A stretch of DNA of 64,000 nucleotides, taken from the NCBI GenBank assembly GCA_023398955.1, contig JAEWRL010000068.1, positions 1-64,000 on the forward strand, read 5' to 3'. This DNA is from Pseudomonadota bacterium (GTDB lineage Bacteria > Myxococcota_A > Polyangia > Polyangiales > Polyangiaceae). Below the pieces are notes generated by a model, which had not been told where the DNA came from, did not search any database, and was given only the letters and a program-made list of their open reading frames with translations. A program made the translations under genes and the position numbers. Position 1 is the stretch's first letter. Every line of letters begins with the position of its first letter. Below are positions 26,183 through 33,344 of this stretch, piece after piece.

Positions 26183-27157
26183 GTGACGACGACGTTATTG
26201 GCGGTCGATGACAGCAAGACCATGCGAAGAGTGCTCGAGATAACCTTCGCAGGCGAGGGCGACTATCGCGCTGTCGTGGCCGGAAGTGCAGAAGAGGCAT
26301 ATTCCAAGGTACGGGTGGAACGGCCGAGGGTTGTGCTGGTAGATGCCGCGTTACAAGGAACGAGCGGATACGACGTCTGTCAACGGATCAAAGCTGACGT
26401 TCCGGGAACCAGCGTCATCCTGCTTAGCAGCAAGCAGTCTCCCTACGATCGCGGTCGAGGAATGTCTGCGGGTGTCGACGACTTCATCGACAAGCCGTTC
26501 GACACTCAGCAGTTGATCGACAAGGTGGGTGGAGTTTTGAAGCAAGCCGGCGCTGCGCCTCCGGCGCCACAGCGCCCCGCTGCCCCACCGGTTCAGCCCC
26601 GTCCCGCGGCTCCGGTCATGACGACAGGACGGCCCGCCGCGTCCTCCATGCAGACGCCTGCCAGCACCTCGTTCTCGGCGGAGCCGCGCGCCCGAGTGCA
26701 AACGCTCGCTTACGGAGCCACCCCGAGCGGCTCGGCACCGAGGCCAGCGGCTGCCGTGTCGGTGGGGGCCCCATCTTCGGCCGGAGCGCGCTCTGCTTCG
26801 CCAACCCAAGGTGGGATCGGGACTGCCGCTCCCAGCGCTCCAGCCTCTGCGCGCCCAGTAGTGCGGACGGCGCAGCCGGGCGCCGCGGGGATCAGTAGGC
26901 CCATCTCGCCGGTCGTCAGCGAGAGGCCCTCCACACCCGGTCGCGCCGATGCGCCGGGGTCATCGCCTGCCGTGAACCGCGCGGCGGCGAGCGCCGATTT
27001 CGAAGCGAGGCTCCAGGGCCTCGGCTTGACCTCCGAGCAGGTGCAGGGCGTGCTCTCGCTTTCGCGCGAGGTCGTGGAGCAGGCTGTTTGGGAGGTCGTG
27101 CCCGTGCTCGCGGAGACAATGATTCGTGAGGAAATCGAGCGGCTGACCAGGGAGTGA
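26183..27157 (+). CDS. Response regulator with Pro/Ala-rich linker and helical C-terminus
   Basis: The 324-residue protein has an N-terminal receiver domain (about 1-125) with the acidic pocket AVDDS, the phosphoacceptor Asp in LVDAAL, the Ser/Thr in LLSSKQ and the Lys in DKPFD. A linker of roughly 140 residues is dominated by Pro, Ala and Ser. The C-terminal 60 residues form a helical module, GLTSEQVQGVLSLS followed by EVVPVLAETMIREEIERL. That module occurs in several deltaproteobacterial response regulators without a DNA-binding domain, so it likely signals through protein contacts. GTG 26183 has GGAGG five bases upstream. It ends 78 bp before valS on the same strand. Confidence 0.85.
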   Translation: MTTTLLAVDDSKTMRRVLEITFAGEGDYRAVVAGSAEEAYSKVRVERPRVVLVDAALQGTSGYDVCQRIKADVPGTSVILLSSKQSPYDRGRGMSAGVDDFIDKPFDTQQLIDKVGGVLKQAGAAPPAPQRPAAPPVQPRPAAPVMTTGRPAASSMQTPASTSFSAEPRARVQTLAYGATPSGSAPRPAAAVSVGAPSSAGARSASPTQGGIGTAAPSAPASARPVVRTAQPGAAGISRPISPVVSERPSTPGRADAPGSSPAVNRAAASADFEARLQGLGLTSEQVQGVLSLSREVVEQAVWEVVPVLAETMIREEIERLTRE

Positions 27158-27235
27158 GAGTGCAGTCGCTGCTGCCGCGTTGAGTCGGCGTTCAATGAGG
27201 TGGAAGAACAGTAAAACTGGGCTAGCTTCGGGCCC

Positions 27236-30055
27236 ATGTCAGACCTGCCGAAGGCTTACGAGCCGACCCAAGTAGAGCCCCGCTGGTATCAGTACTGGCT
27301 GGATCAGGGCGTATTCCGCGCAGGCATGGCCGAGCACGATGAGCGCGAGACCTACGTCATCGCTCTACCGCCGCCCAATGTGACCGGCTCTCTGCACATG
27401 GGTCATGCGCTCATGGGCACGATTGAAGACGTACTAATCCGGCTGGCTCGGATGCAGGGGAAGAACACCCTGTGGCAGCCCGGGATCGACCATGCGGGGA
27501 TCGCGACGCAGACAGTCGTCGAACGGCAGCTGAAGCGTGAAGGCACCGACCGTCATGCCCTTGGGCGGGACGCCTTCATCCGGCGGGTTTGGGCTTGGAA
27601 GGAGCAGAGCGGAGGACGGATCGGCGAGCAGATGCGTGTGCTTGGATGCTCGGCAGACTGGGAGCGCCTCAAGTTCACGATGGACCCCGACATGAGCCGT
27701 GCCGTCCGGGAGGCCTTCGTCAGACTCTACGAGGAGGGTCTCATCTACCGGGATACACGTCTCGTGAACTGGGACGTGGAGAGCCGCACCGTCCTCAGCG
27801 ACCTGGAAGTGGAGACCGAAGAAAACGTCCAGGGAGAGCTCTACGAGTTCGCGTACCCGGTTTTGAACCCTGATCCGGGCGCTGGCGCGACCGAGCTCGT
27901 CGTCGCCACGACGCGGCCGGAGACCATGCTGGGCGATACGGCCGTTGCCGTTCACCCCGACGATCCACGTTACAAACATCTCCATGGCAAGAAGCTCAAG
28001 CACCCCTTCGTCGACAGAGAAATCCCGATCATCTGCGACGACATTCTCGTCGACATGCAGTTTGGTACTGGTGCCGTCAAGGTAACGCCTGCCCACGATT
28101 TCAACGATTTCGCCACTGGCAAGCGGCACGCGCTCGACGAGGTGAACATCATGAATCTCGACGGCACGTTGAACGAGAGGGGCGGCGAGTTCGCGGGGCT
28201 CGAGCGGTTCGAGGCTCGTAAGGCGGTCAAGGCGAGGCTCGCCGAGCTCGGCTTCGAGCGGGGGAGCAAACCCCATCGAATGACTCTGCCGCGGTCGCAA
28301 CGCTCAGGGACGATCGTGGAGCCGATCATCTCTACACAGTGGTTCGTGAAGACGCAGCCGTTGGCCGAGCCGGCACTCGCAGCGGTGAGAGAGGGAAAGA
28401 CCCGCATCCTGCCAACCGAGTGGGTCAAAACTTACGAGCACTGGCTCACCAACATCCAAGACTGGTGCATCTCTCGACAGCTCTGGTGGGGACATCGAAT
28501 CCCCGCGTTCTTCTGTGCTTCGTGCGGCGGCGTCCTTGTTACTCGTGAGGAATCCCCTTCCACCTGCCTAGATTGCGGGGGCGGGTCGCTGCAACAGGAC
28601 CCAGACGTGCTCGATACCTGGTTCTCGAGTGGATTGTGGCCATTCTCCACGCTGGGATGGCCTGATGATACCCTCGCGTTGAAGCGCTTCTATCCCACGA
28701 GCGATATGGAGACGGGATATGATATTCTGTTCTTCTGGGTCGCCCGTATGATGATGATGGGCATCCATTTCATGGGGGAGCCGCCCTTCAAACGGATCTT
28801 GCTCCATGGTATGGTCGTTGACGAGACGGGCGACAAAATGAGCAAGGTCAAGGGGAATACAATCGACCCCATCGATCTAATCCGTGGCGCTAGCTTCGAG
28901 CAAGTCGTCGCGAAGTCCCTGCCAGGTGCTCCGGTGAAGGAGGCCTTGGGCAAGTTCAAGCGCGCGTATCCTTCGAGTGCGCAAATGGGCGCCGGATTCT
29001 CTGCATACGGCGCCGATGCTCTCCGTTTCGCGTTGTGCAGCTACTCCCCGCAGGCAAAGCGGATTGCCCTTTCGCCGAAGCGCATCGAAGGCTACCGCAA
29101 TTTTTGTAACAAGGTCTACAATGCAGTCCGCTATGCTCTCGGGCATATCGACGGTTTCAGTCTGGAGGGGTGCCCCGCTCGTGTGACGCTGCTGCCCAAT
29201 CGGTGGATCCTGTCGCGTCTCGGCAAAGTCGTGCAGGAGAGTAGCCGTAGCATCGAGGAGTTTCGGCTGGACGAGGGCTCCGGTGCCCTCTACCACTTCG
29301 TTTGGGACGAGCTTTGCGACTGGTTCTTGGAAGCGTGCAAGCCAGTGTTTCTCGCGGGTACGGAGCTGCAGAAGTCCGAAACGCGGGCGACGCTCGCGCA
29401 CACGATCGAGACTGCCTTGCGGGCGCTTCACCCGTACATGCCCTTCATTACGGAGGAGCTATGGCAGAAGGTGCCGCGCCCTCTTGGACGCCCCGCTACC
29501 ATTGCGCTGGCTCCTTATCCCACTTCGGCAGACGGCATCGACGACCCCGGCGCGGAACGAGAGATGGGGATGGTGATGGCGGTGATCACCAGCGCGCGCA
29601 GCGTTCGCAGTGAGCACGACTTGCCCACGAGCGCGCGCGTGCCTCTCACGTTGCGCACCAATGACGCTGAGAACCGCCTTGTGCTTGCTGCGCAAGCACG
29701 GCTCATCGAGACGCTCGTTCGCTCGCAGGGCGAACCCACTGTGGAGGCGGCGGGTGGCGCCAGGCCTGTCGGCAGTGTCCTGAGCGTTGCGCAGGACGTC
29801 GAGGTCTTGGTCGGGCTGAGCGGCTTGCTGGACCCGACGAAGGAATCCGAGCGCATCGAGCGGTCGCTGAAGAAGCTCGACAAGGACCTCGCGGGCCTTC
29901 AGAAGCGTCTCCAGAACCCGAACTTCGTGCAGAAGGCCCCACCAGCGGTGGTTGCGGAGGTCGAAGGGGAGCGTGCCGCCTTGGTGCGTCAGCGGGTGCG
30001 CTTGCTCGAGGCTCGGACCCTGGTGGAGGAGCTCCACGGGCAGGGCTCGGCCTGA
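27236..30055 (+). CDS. valS: Valyl-tRNA synthetase
   Basis: The 939-residue class I synthetase charges tRNA-Val. PPPNVTGSLHMGHA contains the HIGH-type signature, an editing (CP1) domain follows with TTRPETMLGDTAVAV, and DKMSKVKGN is the KMSKS loop. The anticodon-binding domain and the C-terminal coiled coil (about 870-935, with LKKLDKDLAGLQKRL) are complete. Residues around 430-460 contain C-x2-C and a second C-x2-C pair, likely a zinc ribbon as in some other ValRS. It is preceded by the response-regulator gene and convergent with the MBL-fold gene, with only 14 bp between the stop codons. Confidence 0.97.
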   Translation: MSDLPKAYEPTQVEPRWYQYWLDQGVFRAGMAEHDERETYVIALPPPNVTGSLHMGHALMGTIEDVLIRLARMQGKNTLWQPGIDHAGIATQTVVERQLKREGTDRHALGRDAFIRRVWAWKEQSGGRIGEQMRVLGCSADWERLKFTMDPDMSRAVREAFVRLYEEGLIYRDTRLVNWDVESRTVLSDLEVETEENVQGELYEFAYPVLNPDPGAGATELVVATTRPETMLGDTAVAVHPDDPRYKHLHGKKLKHPFVDREIPIICDDILVDMQFGTGAVKVTPAHDFNDFATGKRHALDEVNIMNLDGTLNERGGEFAGLERFEARKAVKARLAELGFERGSKPHRMTLPRSQRSGTIVEPIISTQWFVKTQPLAEPALAAVREGKTRILPTEWVKTYEHWLTNIQDWCISRQLWWGHRIPAFFCASCGGVLVTREESPSTCLDCGGGSLQQDPDVLDTWFSSGLWPFSTLGWPDDTLALKRFYPTSDMETGYDILFFWVARMMMMGIHFMGEPPFKRILLHGMVVDETGDKMSKVKGNTIDPIDLIRGASFEQVVAKSLPGAPVKEALGKFKRAYPSSAQMGAGFSAYGADALRFALCSYSPQAKRIALSPKRIEGYRNFCNKVYNAVRYALGHIDGFSLEGCPARVTLLPNRWILSRLGKVVQESSRSIEEFRLDEGSGALYHFVWDELCDWFLEACKPVFLAGTELQKSETRATLAHTIETALRALHPYMPFITEELWQKVPRPLGRPATIALAPYPTSADGIDDPGAEREMGMVMAVITSARSVRSEHDLPTSARVPLTLRTNDAENRLVLAAQARLIETLVRSQGEPTVEAAGGARPVGSVLSVAQDVEVLVGLSGLLDPTKESERIERSLKKLDKDLAGLQKRLQNPNFVQKAPPAVVAEVEGERAALVRQRVRLLEARTLVEELHGQGSA

Positions 30056-30069
30056 AGTGCCCCGAGCCG

Positions 30070-30999
30070 CTATCCCTGCCCGCCCGTCGGTTGGGTCGCT
30101 TCGCAGGTGTCGAGCAGTTCGATCGCTCCGGTCCCCTTTGGCTTGAAGACGTTGATCGGGATGCGAAGGTAGCTGACGTTTCCTCCAGCGGGCGGTAGCT
30201 TGCCCGCATCCACGTTGATCTGGACGCTCTGGAAGAGGAGCTTCGGCGCGGGGAGCTGCGCATCCCGCCTCCGGCGGAACTCGACGAACTCCTCACGTGA
30301 AGTCGACGCGCGCAGGGCGACATTCAGTTCCTTCTGCTCACCGACCGTCGTTTCCCAGCGAACCTCGCGCCCTCCCGGTTGGTAGTCGTGACCGACAAAG
30401 ATGCGGTACTCGTCTGGGAAGGCGTAGATCCGCTTGGTGACCGATTCGTAGAGGGCTTCGGCGCTGCCTCCGGGAAAGTCGCAACGTCCAGCGCCGGAAT
30501 CCGGAAGGAACAGGGCGTCTCCCGTGAAGAGGGTATCCCCTATCTCGTAGGTGGCACACGCTGGAGTGTGACCTGGCGTGAAATGCGCGCGGATGGTCAT
30601 GGTCCCCGCCTCGAGCGTAGCGCCGTCGTCGAGGAGTACGTCGAACTGCCGCCCGTCGGTGGGGAAGTCGTCTGGTAGACTGAAGATCCCCTTGAAGGTC
30701 GTCTGAACCTCCGTGATGCGCTTCCCGATGGCGACCCTGACATTCGGGCAGGCCTGCTTGAGCAGCTGGGAGCCCGAGAGGTGGTCGGCGTGAGCGTGAG
30801 TCTCGAGGACGTAGTGCAGTCTCAGCTTGTTCCGGTTCAGAAAGGCTATCACTCGGTCTACCGACTCGGTCCAGGTAGCGGAGCCGGCCGGATCGTAGTC
30901 CATGACGGGGTCGATGGCGACCGCATCACGACTCTGGGGATCCCAGACAACGTAGGTGAGCGTACTCGTGCGCTCGTCGAAGAACGTCTCGATTTCCAT
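30070..30999 (-). CDS. MBL-fold hydrolase, persulfide dioxygenase/glyoxalase II-like
   Basis: A 309-residue metallo-beta-lactamase-fold protein. THAHADHLSG at 67-76 gives the H-x-H-x-D-H metal motif, and FTPGHTPACATY, LFTGDALFLPDSGAGRCDFPGG and FVGHDYQPGG provide the later His and Asp ligands. The last phrases are typical of ETHE1-like persulfide dioxygenases and Blh/BigR-associated proteins, which oxidise glutathione persulfide in sulfide detoxification. Unlike those, it has an extra C-terminal segment of about 60 residues. ATG 30999 has AGGAGG at ideal spacing. Confidence 0.85.
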   Translation of the reverse strand: MEIETFFDERTSTLTYVVWDPQSRDAVAIDPVMDYDPAGSATWTESVDRVIAFLNRNKLRLHYVLETHAHADHLSGSQLLKQACPNVRVAIGKRITEVQTTFKGIFSLPDDFPTDGRQFDVLLDDGATLEAGTMTIRAHFTPGHTPACATYEIGDTLFTGDALFLPDSGAGRCDFPGGSAEALYESVTKRIYAFPDEYRIFVGHDYQPGGREVRWETTVGEQKELNVALRASTSREEFVEFRRRRDAQLPAPKLLFQSVQINVDAGKLPPAGGNVSYLRIPINVFKPKGTGAIELLDTCEATQPTGGQG

Positions 31000-31316
31000 G
31001 GTACCTCCTGTCCGGGCGGCGCGTTCCGTCCTCAAGGCCGTGGCACGAACCACCTAGGTGCGAGCTCGGACCTTGGCTCTCGCTGCGCCGCGTTTCACCG
31101 GTTAGAGCCTCGTCATGGGGGAATGGATCCAACCGGAGTCGAGTTCCTGTCGGAGGCTCCAACGACATACACGGGAAACGCTCCAGAGTGGTGCGAGCTC
31201 GGGGCTCACAGCTACCTACCAGTCTCGGTCTCTGTGCGGGTGCCATCTCGCTGTCCGAGCAGGGTTGCGGTACCGTCCTACATTTGCGGCCCCCCTCACG
31301 CCGCACCGCATCGCCA
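31000..31316. other. Intergenic region between the MBL-fold and pseudokinase genes
   Basis: In this 317-bp gap between divergent genes, the pseudokinase frame is open from 31188, so its true start could lie inside, but the encoded residues show no kinase similarity. No promoter or hairpin was recognised with confidence. Confidence 0.4.
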
Positions 31317-32312
31317 ATGCTACACGGTTCGACGCTCAGCTTGGTACCCACCGTCCCGTCAGCTCGGGTGGCGCCAGGCCCGGGCTCGGCAGAGCCACCC
31401 GCTGCCTGGCCTCGAGGAGTGTCGTGCCATGGTCGGCTCTCGGCGGCCTCTAACAGCGTCGTTTGGTACGGTCGGCGTGATGGTGTGGACGTGGAGGTCG
31501 TGGTGCTGGATACCACCGCCAGTGCACTCGAGCGGGCGAGATTCGCGGAAGGATCCAAGCGTCTCCTCCAAATGGAACCGATCCCGGGCCTGGCGCGCGT
31601 CGTCGAGGTTGACGAGCGCGGCTGCTGGTACATTCGGGCCAGAGTGCCGGCCATCGAGCTTTCAGCCGCTGCCGCCCAGGGGGAATGGAAGTGGCCCGCT
31701 CGGCTGCAGTTCGTGGCTGATCTTCTCGAGGTTCTCCATTCGCTTCATGCGAACGCCCTGGTTCACGGGGCGCTATGCCCTCGGAACGTCATGGTGGCTC
31801 TCGACGGTAGGCCGCTGATCGCCGAGGCCGGAACCGTCGACGTAGCGCTCCTCGATGGAAGGGACGCGGGGTGCCCGGCGGAGTACGCCCCCTTCGCAGC
31901 GCCTGAGGTCCTGGCTGGGGAGAGCTTCGACGCTTCAGCAGACACGTTCGCGGTCGGTAGACTCATCGAGTACCTGAGCTCGGGACGGGAGCTCGGCTCG
32001 GCGCGGAGCGCGCTTGGGCCATGGGATGAGGCTGCCACGAAGCTCTCGGCCATCGTCGACGCAGCGACGGCGGAGCAAATCCAGGACCGCTACGTCTCGG
32101 CCCGTGAGATGATGCGAGCGCTCCGGGTTGTCATCGACCTGGAGCGGAGCTTCGCGCTCCCTGAATTCTGGCCAAACGACGCCATGCGGTCTGCCTGCGA
32201 GCCCGACCAGCGGCTTCTCGGTTCGTCATCTCCAGGGACTGGCCTGACGATCCCGCTCGTGTTGGCCGCGCTCGTACTGCTCTTAGGATTGACCGTTTGG
32301 TTCGTGGGTTGA
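31317..32312 (+). CDS. Membrane-anchored pseudokinase of the Ser/Thr protein kinase fold
   Basis: The 331-residue product aligns with bacterial Hanks-type kinases from VVWYGRRDGVDVEVVVL (glycine-loop and VAIK region) to DTFAVGRLIEYLSSGRE (helix F). The APE motif (FAAPEVL) and the helix-F Asp are kept, but the catalytic Lys is Leu (EVVVL), HRD reads HGA in VHGALCPRNV, and the DFG position reads EAG. All three catalytic motifs are therefore lost. One transmembrane helix lies at the extreme C-terminus (about 310-330), with no outside domain. A scaffold or regulatory role is inferred. The start is uncertain (ATG 31317, weak ribosome-binding site). prmA follows. Confidence 0.75.
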   Translation: MLHGSTLSLVPTVPSARVAPGPGSAEPPAAWPRGVSCHGRLSAASNSVVWYGRRDGVDVEVVVLDTTASALERARFAEGSKRLLQMEPIPGLARVVEVDERGCWYIRARVPAIELSAAAAQGEWKWPARLQFVADLLEVLHSLHANALVHGALCPRNVMVALDGRPLIAEAGTVDVALLDGRDAGCPAEYAPFAAPEVLAGESFDASADTFAVGRLIEYLSSGRELGSARSALGPWDEAATKLSAIVDAATAEQIQDRYVSAREMMRALRVVIDLERSFALPEFWPNDAMRSACEPDQRLLGSSSPGTGLTIPLVLAALVLLLGLTVWFVG

Positions 32313-32376
32313 AGCCGATGACCAGCGAATGCGCGCTACGGGAACCTGCGCCTTGGCGCCTCGAGTAGCTTGCGCG

Positions 32377-32388
32377 ATTCCTGTTGTT
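32377..32388. repeat. Possible fragment of the dispersed element
   Basis: Twelve bases, ATTCCTGTTGTT, match the right-end block of copies A and B. They lie between the pseudokinase and prmA genes. Only this short end is shared, so chance identity is not excluded. Confidence 0.3.
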
Positions 32389-32420
32389 GTCGCGCGGTCC
32401 GCGCATTAGAACTCCCGGCC

Positions 32421-33344
32421 GTGGTCTCACGCCAGGAGGAATGGTTCTGCCTTCGGCTCACCGTTGGACGGCCAGCGGCCCCCAAGCTCGCAAAGTGGCT
32501 GATGGAGCGTGGGATCGCCGGCGTTGAAGAGCGCTCCCGCCCGGAAGGGACAGAGCTCCTGGCGTACTCGCAGTGCCAAGCTGAGCTCGAGACGCTGGTA
32601 CAAGAGCTCGAGCGGCACTTCGGCGAGAGTGCTGGCATCCACACTCGGGTCGTGGAAGCACTGGCGGATGAGTCTTGGTCTACGGCCTGGACGCTGAATC
32701 TGAAGTCCGAGCCGCTCGGTGATGGCTACCTACTGGTTCCCACGCACGAAGACCCGGCGGCAGAGGTTTCAGAAATGCGCCGAGTGGTACACTATTCGCC
32801 GGACCTCGCGTTCGGTGATGGCGCTCATCCAACAACCCGGTTGGCGGCTGCCGCGGTCGAGCGAACCTGCCGTGGCCGCACCGGGTGTACGGTCTTGGAC
32901 GTCGGCACCGGGAACGGCGTCCTATCGTTCATTGCCCATTTCAGTGGCGCAGCATTTGTCCTAGGTCTCGACACGGACGGCCGTGCCCTCGAGGCGGCCC
33001 GCCGCAACGCTCGGCTGAACCGCGTGCCGGAGGGCGCTTGCCGGTTCGTAGGTGACCCACTGAGCACCATGACGACGCTGTTCGACGTGCTCATTGCCAA
33101 CCTTGAGATCCGTGTGCTCCTCGAAGTGCTGCCGCAGATGCTTCCCCGTATTCGAACCGATGGGGAGGGAATACTCACAGGATTTCTTGCGTCGGCTGGG
33201 GACCTCGTGGAACGGCGCCTGGCCGAGTTGGGCGCGCGAATTGGCACGCGGAGGGAGCTCGAGGGGTGGGCGATCTTCGGCGTTAATCCGCCCGTGAGTC
33301 CTGCGGGTTCCAGTTCAGTGGGCGCTCGCAATCAAAGTTGCTAA
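32421..33344 (+). CDS. prmA: Ribosomal protein L11 methyltransferase
   Basis: The enzyme of about 307 residues trimethylates ribosomal protein L11 with SAM. AFGDGAHPTT, the PrmA-specific loop, precedes the SAM-binding motif VLDVGTGNGVLSF, and IANLE matches the substrate-amine-binding N-x-L/N-I-L position. The N-terminal domain is short and divergent, as often in PrmA. GTG 32421 was preferred because similarity starts after it; a TTG at 32370 is possible. The next gene begins inside its last codons, which suggests translational coupling. Confidence 0.88.
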   Translation: MVSRQEEWFCLRLTVGRPAAPKLAKWLMERGIAGVEERSRPEGTELLAYSQCQAELETLVQELERHFGESAGIHTRVVEALADESWSTAWTLNLKSEPLGDGYLLVPTHEDPAAEVSEMRRVVHYSPDLAFGDGAHPTTRLAAAAVERTCRGRTGCTVLDVGTGNGVLSFIAHFSGAAFVLGLDTDGRALEAARRNARLNRVPEGACRFVGDPLSTMTTLFDVLIANLEIRVLLEVLPQMLPRIRTDGEGILTGFLASAGDLVERRLAELGARIGTRRELEGWAIFGVNPPVSPAGSSSVGARNQSC

